From Gemmatimonadota bacterium (lineage in GTDB: Bacteria; 4572-55; J002), in NCBI GenBank assembly GCA_003697105.1, contig RFFQ01000034.1:1-40880 (forward strand): a stretch of 40,880 nt of DNA. Reading direction: 5' to 3'. Position numbers and translations under genes: made by a program. The notes under the pieces are model-generated. The model did no database searches. It saw only the letters and a list, made by a program, of their open reading frames with translations, and was not told the origin of the DNA. Of this stretch, positions 16,208-24,445 are shown piece after piece; the stretch's first letter is position 1; each line of letters begins with the position of its first letter.

Positions 16208-16429
16208 ATGTCCAAACGCTGTGATATATGCGGCAAAGGGGCGATGGTTGGAAATCGGGTCAGCCACGCCAATAACAAAACCAAACATCGTTTTATGCCG
16301 AATCTGCAAAATGTCCGGGCAATAGTGAATGGGCAGGTCAAACGGGTCAAAATTTGTACCCGCTGTTTGCGGAGCGGAAAAATAGAAAAAGCCATACGCG
16401 GGCGCCGTTACACGCCGGAAATGGCATAA
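16208..16429 (+). CDS. rpmB: 50S ribosomal protein L28, zinc-binding form
   Basis: A 73-residue protein of the large ribosomal subunit. [11 protein letters not shown] at the start, the [17 protein letters not shown] segment and the later [10 protein letters not shown] are diagnostic. Both CxxC pairs (CDIC and CTRC) are kept, so this is the zinc-ribbon form, not the zinc-free form. TTTAGGAGG precedes the ATG. In many bacteria rpmB is paired with rpmG; here it sits alone behind a lipoprotein gene, which is unusual. A strong terminator follows at once. Confidence 0.97.
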   Translation: MSKRCDICGKGAMVGNRVSHANNKTKHRFMPNLQNVRAIVNGQVKRVKICTRCLRSGKIEKAIRGRRYTPEMA

Positions 16430-16435
16430 CAGAAG

Positions 16436-16464
16436 AAAGAGTAGCAATTCGCTACTCTTTTTTT
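16436..16464 (+). terminator. Rho-independent terminator after rpmB
   Basis: A perfect 10-base-pair stem (AAAGAGTAGC at 16436-16445 with GCTACTCTTT at 16451-16460) has a five-base loop and runs into seven or more Ts. Confidence 0.9.
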
Positions 16465-16478
16465 ATATCGAGCCGGAT

Positions 16479-17270
16479 ATGAAAAACGTATTATTGAGTA
16501 TGATTATACTTGCCGGTCTGGGAGCCGCATGGTATCTCGCCTACCACCGGGTCACGACCGCCGGTGAACCGTTGCCCGAACCCCATCCAACACACCCCGT
16601 CTCTACCATTTGGGCAATGGGTCAAGCGGAATGGTCAATGGCACAACTTCGGGCACAAACGCACCGTTGCCGCGAACAGCGAGAGTTTCCCTCTCCTACC
16701 GGCAACCGGCAGACGGGAGTGGTCTTCATCCGGAACCAGACAGATCAGAGGGATATACCGCCGTGGGAACGCGAGCACCGGGTATGGCTCTATTGGGGGT
16801 CAACCGCAATGGATTCCGTACTCCGTTTTGGGCGGGCGATGGTCAAGGATACCACCTACCCCAGCGGTACGCTACTGAATGCCACCATCACCCAGCGGCA
16901 CGCGGATTCCGTAACCGTCAGGGGGACCATCGATCTGCCTTTGGCGGGATTAGCCGCCTTTTCGTTTGTGGAAGCCCACGCGGACAGCCTGTACGCCCTC
17001 GGGGCAGAATTGCCGGTGCTCCAGCAAGTGGAATTCGGGCTAGACCCCACACAAGCGGAGCCGTGGCGGTTTGCCCAGTATGCGTGGGAAGCAGCAACAG
17101 AACGGGTACTTGTCCGGTTTACCTCCGCCAAATTAGACAACTCCGAGATCGAACACCGCGGTCACCGGGATCGGGGTGATTTTCTGGTAGCATGGGTCGC
17201 TGTTGACGCCAAGCAATACCACATCACGGATATTTATCTCAGCAAAGAAGAATTAATCTGGTTAGAATAA
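16479..17270 (+). CDS. Membrane-anchored or exported protein of unknown function
   Basis: A 263-residue protein with an N-terminal hydrophobic segment (about 4-22, MKNVLLSMIILAGLGAAWYL), then a proline-rich stretch and a globular part. The region VWLYWGSTAMDSVLRFGRAMVKD and the later FGLDPTQAEPWRFAQYAWEAATERV suggest mixed alpha/beta structure. I do not recognise the family. Several other frames are open across 16510-17179, but this one has the signal-like start and the TAATG overlap with the phospholipase D gene downstream, which argues that it is the real one. The ribosome site is weak. It begins 15 bases after the rpmB terminator and has no clear promoter. Confidence 0.7.
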   Translation: MKNVLLSMIILAGLGAAWYLAYHRVTTAGEPLPEPHPTHPVSTIWAMGQAEWSMAQLRAQTHRCREQREFPSPTGNRQTGVVFIRNQTDQRDIPPWEREHRVWLYWGSTAMDSVLRFGRAMVKDTTYPSGTLLNATITQRHADSVTVRGTIDLPLAGLAAFSFVEAHADSLYALGAELPVLQQVEFGLDPTQAEPWRFAQYAWEAATERVLVRFTSAKLDNSEIEHRGHRDRGDFLVAWVAVDAKQYHITDIYLSKEELIWLE

Positions 17271-18364
17271 TGAAAAGAACATCCGATTTTTTGAAGTTGA
17301 TCCTTTTGAGCGGTCTGTTGATCCTGTTAAGCGGCTGTTCTGAAAATGATCCGCCGACCATTCCGCCACCGGGTACCGGTAACACACCACCGGATACCAC
17401 CCAGCCCGGTGATTTTGCCTACGAGATTTACTTTTCGCAGGTTTATTCCGGCAACCCCAGCGACGCCGAAGCCAACCCGAACAACGCCGATAAACATCTG
17501 GTTGCTAAAATTGATGCCACAGAACGGACGCTTGATATTGCCGCCCACGAAATCGATAGTTACCTTATTGCCAATGCCATCATCGCCGCCCACCAACGCG
17601 GGGTGCGGGTACGCATCGTTGGCGAAAGTAATTATGCGGATGAAAACGCCATGCAAAACATCCGTGCCGCCGGTATTCCGGTGGTGTTTGATGGGCGTCC
17701 CGAAAGTTTGATGCACAACAAATTTCTGGTGTTTGATGAACACCGCATCTGGACGGGTAGCATGAACCTGACGTGGAACGGTGCCAACCGCAATAATAAC
17801 AATTCAGTCTGGATTGATTCCCCCGAACTGGCACAAAACTTCATCGCGGAATTTGAGGAAATGTTTTTACGACACGAATTCAGCTCCGATTCGGAGCCGA
17901 ATGTTCCTTACCCCGCCCTCTACATGGCAGATGGTACTCTTATCGAGACCTATTTTTCTCCCGATGATGATCGCACCATGACCGTGTTACAACATGCTGT
18001 GGCACAAGCAGATAGTGCCATCCGGTTTATGGCGTTCAGCTTTACACAGGATGAACTCAGCCGGGCAATGGTTGCCCGCTTCCGCGAGGGATTGATTGTC
18101 GAAGGCATTTTTGATGAAGATCAAGCGGAGGGAAGCTCAGAGTATGCTTACCTGATTAGTCAAGGTGTACCGGTCATTGTGGATAAAAACCGTTATTTTA
18201 TGCACCACAAAACGATCATCATTGATGATGACACGGTGATCACCGGTTCATATAACTTCAGCTACAACGCCGCCACCCGCAATGATGAAAATTTCCTAAT
18301 CATCCGCCAAAACCGCGACATTGCCGCCCAATATTTAGCAGAGTTTTACCGCTTGTACCACTAG
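17270..18364 (+). CDS. Phospholipase D-like lipoprotein (two HKD motifs)
   Basis: A 364-residue lipoprotein: the signal peptide ends in LLSGC with the lipid-bearing Cys at about residue 23, then a proline/threonine linker to about residue 48. Two PLD-family halves follow, each with an HxK(x)4D-type motif: MHNKFLVFDEHRIWTGSMN and MHHKTIIIDDDTVITGSYN, each with the downstream Ser/Asn. Such proteins are phosphodiesterases acting on phospholipids or nucleic acids; the size and double motif resemble the Nuc/PLD nuclease-like group. Location outside the cytoplasm follows from the lipobox. The start codon shares a base with the stop of the upstream gene (TAATG), so the two are coupled. The actual substrate cannot be told. 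Confidence 0.9.
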   Translation: MKRTSDFLKLILLSGLLILLSGCSENDPPTIPPPGTGNTPPDTTQPGDFAYEIYFSQVYSGNPSDAEANPNNADKHLVAKIDATERTLDIAAHEIDSYLIANAIIAAHQRGVRVRIVGESNYADENAMQNIRAAGIPVVFDGRPESLMHNKFLVFDEHRIWTGSMNLTWNGANRNNNNSVWIDSPELAQNFIAEFEEMFLRHEFSSDSEPNVPYPALYMADGTLIETYFSPDDDRTMTVLQHAVAQADSAIRFMAFSFTQDELSRAMVARFREGLIVEGIFDEDQAEGSSEYAYLISQGVPVIVDKNRYFMHHKTIIIDDDTVITGSYNFSYNAATRNDENFLIIRQNRDIAAQYLAEFYRLYH

Positions 18365-18405
18365 ATAAAGGGCATCGCATCTTTAACGGCATTACACGAT
18401 TCAGA

Positions 18406-20472
18406 TTAGTCATCATACGCGGTGAAAAAGATCGGATGTTGCGGGGGGTGTCGCTCCAATTCCCGCCCGATTTCACCCACAATCACATAAAAGCCAACCG
18501 GTGTGGGGAGTTCGACCGGAAACGCGTCCCAGCGGAGACTCGCCTCGAACAAATCCTCACCAGCAACCACCTGCCACTCATTCTCCGGTGGTGGAACGGG
18601 CGCAAGTTGCCATTGGCGAGGTGTTGGATGCACCACCTGTAAATAAACCGGCGCTTGATGATGCCAGTAACGCGGTTCGACATCAATCCGTAAAAACAGA
18701 TGACCGGCATCATACCCGTAATGGATCGCGTGGATTTGAGTCGAGGCAGGGTACATGGTACCCCCCCGGACGGCAGTATAAAACCCGGCGCCACGCCACT
18801 CATAAAAGCCGGTCTCTTTGCCGTCAATAACCGGTTGAATCCGGCGCTGAGGTTGCCGTACCGGGCTCGGACGCCCATTTTTCTTGATCGGTAGGTTCAA
18901 CAGGGTGGGGATGCCCTTTTCCAACAACCGGTACACCTGCTTTAAATGCTCCCGAAACAGCTCATCAAACAACAAGATGTGCTCATCAACGTGCTCATCC
19001 CCATACCACCAGAACCAATCACTGCCTTCAGCAATGTAGATTTCGCGCCATGCGGCGGCTAAAATGGCCGGGTCACATGCTGGGTGTTGTGCCTGATAGG
19101 TTGCTAAGGTCTTACGGGTGACCGATACCGCCTCCCACGCCGCGTTTTCCTCTTCGTGCCCGATCCACATCTTAAAATTGTGATTCAACCACGAACCGGC
19201 AAACAGATGCGTGATCGTCTGTTGGGGCGGAAATGCGGCTAAATAGTCCCGAATGGTGGTGGTCTTTAAGTCCGGGTCATCTGACAAACGGCGATATAAT
19301 TCGCGTAGAAAATCATTACCATCGTTGGGATAATGTTCCCAGCAATTTTCACCGTCCAAAATGACACTGACCAGTCCGGGCGACCCGGTCGCGGGAGTCA
19401 ATTGGTGGATGGCATGTAAGCGCTGGATAAAATCGTCGGCGGCACGGTCGGGTGCCCACGTCGGATAGACAAAAGCGATCAAGTCTGAGAGAGTATGATC
19501 CCGAAAAACAATATCGACGGTCTGATCTCCCGCCCGCACCCGGTAGGGCTGGTACAAAAATTGGAGTTGAACTTGGGACCGGCGTAGAATTTCCTCATCA
19601 CTGGCAATCCATTGAATCTGGTGGTTGGCTATGAGTGGGATCAAGGACTGCGAGACGCTACCTTCACTGGGCCACAACCCGTGCGGTGTGGTGTGGAATA
19701 ACCGGCGGTACAGGGCAATCGCCATCTCGATCTGGCGGGCGGCATCTTCCCGGTGGGCAAAGCGTGTGCGGGGGAGTTTCGTATTCGGTAACGCCTCCAG
19801 AGCACTGTTGGTATCGATCAGCAGAGGTAAAATCGGGTGAAAATAGGGTGAAATGCTGAGTTCGATCTGCCCTCGTGCTTGCACTTCGGCATACTTAGGC
19901 AGAATCCGCGCCAAAATGGAATCTTGCGCCGCCAGCACATCAAGTTTATCCGCTTCGGTAAAATGGCGTCCTTGCTCATAAAATCGCTTCAATGGTTCCC
20001 GCAACATCGGGTCTATCCACGCCAAAACAGACCAGACCTGAAGGTCGCGCCACTCTTGCTCAGTAAAATCCGCGATTTTGTGGTGGAGTGCCTCCTCGTT
20101 GAGGTCTTCCTCGCCGCGTTTCAGCCACAATTCGTGCAAGCGGGGATATGGCAAAATCATGGTGTGCTGTTGGGCGGGGAATGCCTCTTTCAACAGGTGT
20201 ACTTTTGCGGCTGGTGAAAGCCTATCCACCGGTCGCCGAACCCGCTCCAAATAGGGGTCTGTTTTGCCGTTTAGATAGCCCTCAATCTGCTCGATTAGAG
20301 AGGATGACAAGTTGAACGTTTGGTGAATCTGGGGGAACTCATCCAGAATAGCCACCATATTATAGTAATCTTTTAGGGCGTGCAACCGCACCCACGGCAA
20401 ACGGTAGTTACCGGTACGGGGGTCTTCATACATCGGCTGGTGCATGTGCCACAGAAACGAAACATACAACAT
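18406..20472 (-). CDS. Glycoside hydrolase family 57 (alpha-amylase/amylopullulanase-like)
   Basis: A 688-residue GH57 enzyme acting on alpha-glucans. The N-terminal catalytic barrel starts with WHMHQPMYEDP (family signature HQP). The nucleophile is probably Glu270 in WPSEGS, and the acid/base Asp373 in DGENCWEHYP. A beta-sandwich region occupies about residues 540-688. No signal peptide is present, so it should act in the cytoplasm, for example on glycogen. The start is the ATG at 20472, which overlaps the stop of the sugar transferase gene (TGATG) and has an AGGAGCT site; an ORF reading 11 codons further is less likely. The tight coupling to a polysaccharide-initiating transferase suggests a shared role in glycan metabolism. 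Confidence 0.9.
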   Translation of the reverse strand: MLYVSFLWHMHQPMYEDPRTGNYRLPWVRLHALKDYYNMVAILDEFPQIHQTFNLSSSLIEQIEGYLNGKTDPYLERVRRPVDRLSPAAKVHLLKEAFPAQQHTMILPYPRLHELWLKRGEEDLNEEALHHKIADFTEQEWRDLQVWSVLAWIDPMLREPLKRFYEQGRHFTEADKLDVLAAQDSILARILPKYAEVQARGQIELSISPYFHPILPLLIDTNSALEALPNTKLPRTRFAHREDAARQIEMAIALYRRLFHTTPHGLWPSEGSVSQSLIPLIANHQIQWIASDEEILRRSQVQLQFLYQPYRVRAGDQTVDIVFRDHTLSDLIAFVYPTWAPDRAADDFIQRLHAIHQLTPATGSPGLVSVILDGENCWEHYPNDGNDFLRELYRRLSDDPDLKTTTIRDYLAAFPPQQTITHLFAGSWLNHNFKMWIGHEEENAAWEAVSVTRKTLATYQAQHPACDPAILAAAWREIYIAEGSDWFWWYGDEHVDEHILLFDELFREHLKQVYRLLEKGIPTLLNLPIKKNGRPSPVRQPQRRIQPVIDGKETGFYEWRGAGFYTAVRGGTMYPASTQIHAIHYGYDAGHLFLRIDVEPRYWHHQAPVYLQVVHPTPRQWQLAPVPPPENEWQVVAGEDLFEASLRWDAFPVELPTPVGFYVIVGEIGRELERHPPQHPIFFTAYDD

Positions 20473-21869
20473 CAAATAGCTCCTTTTTGCGTGAGAACCA
20501 CCCAAATGGTGCGAAAGATGATCTCCACATCGAGCCAGAGCGAATAATTTCGGATATAATAATAATCAAATTTAACCCGTTCTTGGATCGTTTGCAAATA
20601 CCGCCCGTTGACCTGCGATAAACCGGTCAAGCCGGGCAACACCGAGAGGCGAATCCCTTGCAATTCGGGGTGTTGTTGTACAAAGTAGGGACGTTCCGGG
20701 CGGGGTCCCACCAATGACATATCCCCTTTTAAGATATTGATAAGTTGCGGAATTTCATCAATACTGGTACGGCGCATAAATCTGCCCCACGGGGTAATGC
20801 GCGGATCATCTTCTGCCGCCCAAACGGGTCCGGTATGCGCTTCTGCATCGGCAATCATAGACCGGAATTTGATCAGGCGAAACGGTTTACCCCCTTTTCC
20901 GGTACGTTCTTGCAAATAAAAAATGGGTCCGGGTGAGGAGAGTTTGATCAAGGTCACCACCAGCGGGAAAAAGGGCAAAAACAACAGCAAACCGGTCAAT
21001 GCCCCCATAATATCGATCACCCGCTTGATCTGGTACTGCCAACCTTGAATCGGACCCGTCATGGCTTCTACCAAGGGGATACTATCCCCACTCCGCATGT
21101 CCGGGTTGACCAGCAAAATCTCATCGGGGTCTGGTGACACCTTAAAACTGACGTGTGGGTATTCGCACGTGTTAATCAGGGCTAAAATATCCTTGTATGA
21201 TTGGTGCGAGCTGCGCACAATGATGAATTCATCAATATAATAACGCTCGATAAGCTGATTGAGTTCCGCCCGGGTGCCTAGCACCGGCAACCCTCCGATG
21301 AGGGTGCCCGCCGGTTGGTGGTCATCCACAAAACCGATCAGCCGGTGTTCGGTATCGGGATAAGATTGGATCTCGCGGGCAATAATTTCGCCTTCCGAAG
21401 TCGCTCCGACCAGTGCGGTGGTCTTGTAGATCAATTTGCTACCGAATGTATCCCACAGCAACAAGCGCACCAATAAGCGCCACCCCCCCACACTGCACGT
21501 GATGAAAAACCAAGTAAGCAAAAAGACCGTGCGGGGATAGGCATAGCGGCGTCCTAAAAAATAAGTTATCACGGTAATGAACACGAAGGCAAGAGTCGCA
21601 CTGCGGAGCGCCTGCGCAAAACTGAACAGATTGCGGGTATATAGCTCTGAACCGTAAAAGGCAACTAACCAAACAACGGTACACACGCCGGCAATGGTGA
21701 TATGGGTCTGTCCCCACCCCCAAAAGGGTTGTAAATGGGGCACACCAGAAAAAATATAAATTGCCAAACTAAAACTAAGGTTGATGCAAATGGCATCCAC
21801 CAGCAGAAAAATAGGGAGGGTAAACCGGCGGAAAAAACGGATCAGGGGTGAAAATGTGGCGTCGTGCAT
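20472..21869 (-). CDS. Polyprenyl-phosphate sugar-1-phosphate transferase (WbaP/WcaJ type)
   Basis: A 465-residue inner-membrane enzyme that starts exopolysaccharide or O-antigen repeat units by moving a sugar-1-phosphate to undecaprenyl phosphate. Four to five N-terminal helices (about 15-145) precede a CoA-binding/NAD-like domain (TTALVGATSEGEIIA). A further hydrophobic segment leads into the bacterial sugar transferase domain, with SPGPIFYLQERTG, FRLIKFRSM, the DEIPQLINILKGDMSLVGPRP motif and GLSQVNGR. The start chosen is the ATG at 21869; the frame is open another 30 codons to a TTG, but a TTGACA-like sequence lies there (21948-21953), and the Shine-Dalgarno at the ATG is poor, so the start is uncertain. 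No glycosyltransferases flank it. Confidence 0.92.
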   Translation of the reverse strand: MHDATFSPLIRFFRRFTLPIFLLVDAICINLSFSLAIYIFSGVPHLQPFWGWGQTHITIAGVCTVVWLVAFYGSELYTRNLFSFAQALRSATLAFVFITVITYFLGRRYAYPRTVFLLTWFFITCSVGGWRLLVRLLLWDTFGSKLIYKTTALVGATSEGEIIAREIQSYPDTEHRLIGFVDDHQPAGTLIGGLPVLGTRAELNQLIERYYIDEFIIVRSSHQSYKDILALINTCEYPHVSFKVSPDPDEILLVNPDMRSGDSIPLVEAMTGPIQGWQYQIKRVIDIMGALTGLLLFLPFFPLVVTLIKLSSPGPIFYLQERTGKGGKPFRLIKFRSMIADAEAHTGPVWAAEDDPRITPWGRFMRRTSIDEIPQLINILKGDMSLVGPRPERPYFVQQHPELQGIRLSVLPGLTGLSQVNGRYLQTIQERVKFDYYYIRNYSLWLDVEIIFRTIWVVLTQKGAI

Positions 21870-21996
21870 TCCGTTTACGGATATCTCATAAGGTTCACAA
21901 ATCGTGCAACGCGGTAAAACCCTATACTTAAAGTGGGGATAGGGGGTTGTCAAGCGCAAAAACCGTGGCGGTTAATGCCGGTACTTGATTTTTATC

Positions 21997-22025
21997 TTGC
22001 TGTAAATACCGAATATAAATAAAAT
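21997..22025 (+). promoter_or_regulatory. Possible promoter for the TIGR01777 gene
   Basis: TTGCTG (21997-22002) and TAAAAT (22020-22025) are 17 bases apart; the -10 box matches five of six positions, the -35 only three. The surrounding 60 bases are A+T rich. Confidence 0.4.
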
Positions 22026-22125
22026 AAATATCTTAGAAGGTCACAAGTTTGAAATCCGGTAACATTATATCTGGAACAACTGGAGCGCATCCACAACCAT
22101 TCTCCCTTTCATGGAGGAGATCATC

Positions 22126-23028
22126 ATGAAACTAGTTGTTAGTGGCGGTACCGGTTTTATCGGGCAAGAACTCGTCCGGCAACTTCTTCACGCCGGGCAT
22201 GAGGTCGTTGTTTTAACCCGTCGCCCGCGCCCAACATCCACACCCCACCTAACGTTTTGCCAGTGGGACACCCAAACCGTTGATACCGCATGGGTAAAAG
22301 AGATTGCGGGTGCACAGGCGGTAATCAATCTTGCTGGCGCCGGAGTTGCCGACCAACGCTGGACGGCGCACCGGAAGAAAATCATCTATGATAGCCGGAT
22401 CAATTCCACCCGTGCCCTCGTAGATGCGATTGGGCACGTTACGGAACGTCCAAGCGTGCTGATCAATGCCTCCGGGATCAGTTATTACGGGCTAAAAACC
22501 GGTCAGGTGACCGAAGATAGCCCTGCCGGAGATGATTTTTTAGCGCGTGTCTCTGCCGATTGGGAAGCCGCGGCACAAGCGGTGGAAGCACACGGAAGCC
22601 GCGCCGTACAACTCCGCATTGGAATTGTCTTGGGAAAAAACGGTGGCGCATTGGCAAAGATGCTACCGCCATTTTACCTCTTCTTGGGGGGTCCCTTGGG
22701 AGATGGCCAGCAGTGGTTCCCGTGGGTGCACCGGGCGGATGTGATTGGTGCGATTCTGTTCGCCCTAGAGAGGGAAACACTCCAGGGACCGGTGAACATG
22801 GTTGCCCCCCATCCGGTACGAATGCGTGACTTTTGCCGCACGCTGGGCGAAGTACTGCACCGCCCCTCGTGGGCGGCAGTTCCCGCCCCAATCTTGCATC
22901 TGATATTTGGCGAGTTAGCGGAGGTCATCCTCGGTGGGCAACACGCCATCCCCCAAAAATTGATCGATGCCGGATATACCTTCCGCTACCCAACCCTCAA
23001 ACCGGCATTACAAGCGATTTTGAATTGA
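22126..23028 (+). CDS. TIGR01777-family epimerase/oxidoreductase (YfcH-like, extended SDR)
   Basis: A 300-residue NAD(P)-binding protein of the extended short-chain dehydrogenase superfamily. The dinucleotide motif SGGTGFIG opens the fold at residue 6, INLAGAGVADQRW follows near 70, and SGISYYG carries the Tyr-containing active site region. The family-typical C-terminal part (GDGQQWFPWVHRADVIGAI, then VNMVAPHPVRMRDFCRTLG) is complete. Substrate is not known for this family, although its human and plant relatives (SDR39U1, GC1/SulA) are linked to organelle biology. The ATG at 22126 is preferred over one 15 bases upstream, because AGGAGAT lies just before it. Confidence 0.9.
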   Translation: MKLVVSGGTGFIGQELVRQLLHAGHEVVVLTRRPRPTSTPHLTFCQWDTQTVDTAWVKEIAGAQAVINLAGAGVADQRWTAHRKKIIYDSRINSTRALVDAIGHVTERPSVLINASGISYYGLKTGQVTEDSPAGDDFLARVSADWEAAAQAVEAHGSRAVQLRIGIVLGKNGGALAKMLPPFYLFLGGPLGDGQQWFPWVHRADVIGAILFALERETLQGPVNMVAPHPVRMRDFCRTLGEVLHRPSWAAVPAPILHLIFGELAEVILGGQHAIPQKLIDAGYTFRYPTLKPALQAILN

Positions 23029-23060
23029 CAAGCTACCGCATTTTCCATAAGATAGCACCC

Positions 23061-23094
23061 CCGGCGCAGAACGAACACCCCATTTCTGCGCCGG
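23061..23094 (+). terminator. Terminator-like hairpin after the TIGR01777 gene
   Basis: A perfect 10-base-pair G+C-rich stem (CCGGCGCAGA at 23061-23070 with TCTGCGCCGG at 23085-23094) has a 14-base loop. The following TTGTCTGTCTGTTC is only moderately T rich, so termination may be partial and the ROK gene may receive read-through. Confidence 0.55.
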
Positions 23095-23140
23095 TTGTCT
23101 GTCTGTTCACAGTAAACTATTCAGTGAAGGAAAGAAAATC

Positions 23141-24100
23141 ATGAAGCCCTATTTAGGTATCGACGTAGGTGGAACATTTATCAAGGTCGGATTAGTCAGT
23201 GATACGGGAACCCTGCTTCACCACGAAAAAGTCCCAACAGAAGCACAACGCGGTGGCGCGGCAATTCTGGATAACATTGTAGAAGGCGCCAAGCGCTGTG
23301 TCGCCCACGCGCAAATGGACTGGGATGAGATCGCCGGCGCCGGCGTGGGGGTGCCCGGCTTGTTAGATGCCGCCAGTGGGATTGTCCGGCAAGCTCCCAA
23401 TCTGCCGGATTGGGATAATTTGCCCGTCCGTGACCGCCTCACGGAAAAACTGGGCATTCCGGTGCAAGTGGAAAACGATGCCAACGCCGCGGCGTTTGGC
23501 GAGTGGTGGGTTGGCGCCGGTCAAGGGGTCGATCATCTCATCGGCTTGACCTTGGGCACCGGCGTCGGCGGTGGATTGATTCTCAATGGCAAAATTTATC
23601 ATGGCGCCATTGGAGCGGCGGCGGAACTAGGTCATATGACAATTGATCCCTACCATCCCTATGTCAAGGAGGGTATCCGGGGAAGTCTGGAAGCACTCGC
23701 TTCCGGTCTGGCGATTGTCAAATTCGCTACCGAAGGCTTGAAAAGCGAGGATGCCGATATTTTGCTCCAAATGGTCAAAGAGAACGATAACGAAATCACC
23801 CCGTACATCGTGTATAAAGCCGCACAGGCAGGAGATTCGCTCTCCGCGCACATCTACCACGAGGTCGGTACGTTTTTGGGGATTGGCATTGCCAACCTGA
23901 TCCATATTTTCAACCCCCAAATGGTCGTCATTGCCGGTGGCATTGCCGCCGCCTATGATCTGTTTGCCCCGCCCATGATGAAGCAGATCACCGAACGAAC
24001 ATTTGAGACCTCGCGCCAATGCGTCCAGATCGCAAAAGCCCAACTCGGTGAATTTGCCGGACTGATCGGCGCCGCGGCAAGCATTAAATTTAAAGATTGA
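23141..24100 (+). CDS. ROK-family sugar kinase (glucokinase-like) without zinc cysteines
   Basis: A 319-residue cytosolic kinase of the ROK family, which phosphorylates glucose or a related hexose with ATP. The ATP phosphate-1 loop is GIDVGGTFIKVG at residue 6; sugar contacts are in VENDANAAAFGEW (110-122) and in ELGHM (162-166). The usual zinc-binding motif CxCGxxGCxE is replaced at 175-184 by VKEGIRGSLE: the three Cys became Val, Glu and Ser, while the two Gly, the Leu and the Glu are kept. The His165 that normally joins them is retained. The rest is full length and aligned, so the enzyme is probably active. The GAAGGAAAG site lies before the ATG. Confidence 0.9.
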   Translation: MKPYLGIDVGGTFIKVGLVSDTGTLLHHEKVPTEAQRGGAAILDNIVEGAKRCVAHAQMDWDEIAGAGVGVPGLLDAASGIVRQAPNLPDWDNLPVRDRLTEKLGIPVQVENDANAAAFGEWWVGAGQGVDHLIGLTLGTGVGGGLILNGKIYHGAIGAAAELGHMTIDPYHPYVKEGIRGSLEALASGLAIVKFATEGLKSEDADILLQMVKENDNEITPYIVYKAAQAGDSLSAHIYHEVGTFLGIGIANLIHIFNPQMVVIAGGIAAAYDLFAPPMMKQITERTFETSRQCVQIAKAQLGEFAGLIGAAASIKFKD

Positions 24101-24175
24101 TCTGGCAATAACATATTTATTCCAAGTAACTTGCCGAAGTTTGACAACGGTGTTGATTACCGGCAGATAATTTCA

Positions 24176-24204
24176 TTGACATCACCGCTGAAATCCTCTA
24201 AATT
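24176..24204 (+). promoter_or_regulatory. Predicted promoter for folE2
   Basis: A perfect TTGACA (24176-24181) and TAAATT (24199-24204, four of six) are 17 bases apart. Transcription would begin near 24211, about 235 bases before the folE2 ATG. A second TTGACA at 24141-24146 has a poorer partner. Confidence 0.6.
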
Positions 24205-24445
24205 GAAAACGCCTAAAACGCTCATTTTTTTAGTACGGTGTACTTTCAGTGCTTTCGCTTTTTTGGATAGGTGATTGCTGCGGTAGTAAAGGCCTTGACC
24301 TTTGGGTACTACCTCACGATTACAGCGTAAAATCTGTTTTTTTACGCGTCGGATGTTGCTCCCGATCAAAGCACACGTTGACAACCCGGAAGTATCGCAA
24401 CTCATCTATCTTCACTTCAATTTTAGATCACAAAAAGGAAAATTC
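24205..24445 (+). promoter_or_regulatory. Long structured 5' leader of folE2, type unknown
   Basis: The 345-base gap between the ROK and folE2 genes contains this predicted leader. Three hairpins are visible. Their arms are AGTAC 24232-24236 with GTACT 24240-24244; GGTAGTA 24282-24288 with TACTACC 24307-24313, containing an inner AAAGG/CCTTT pair; and GCGTAAAA 24325-24332 with TTTTACGC 24340-24347. A GCTG/CAGC pair may enclose the middle one. I see no match to the tetrahydrofolate, preQ1, ZTP or other riboswitch consensus I know. No terminator with a T-run precedes the gene. Confidence 0.45.

Noticed and set aside
16510-17179. Two long alternative plus-strand frames over the unknown gene at 16479-17270
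   Set aside because: They are rich in Pro, Arg and Gly and lack a signal or ribosome site; the chosen frame has a membrane anchor and a TAATG overlap with the next gene.
21948-21953. A perfect TTGACA on the minus strand upstream of the sugar transferase
   Set aside because: No -10 box of even three good matches lies at 16-18 bases, so I did not call a promoter. It does argue against translation from the TTG at 21959.
24157-24405. An 82-codon basic open frame on the minus strand opposite the folE2 leader
   Set aside because: It has no ribosome site, no match I recognise and overlaps a good plus-strand promoter. It could still be a small gene; a protein search would settle it.
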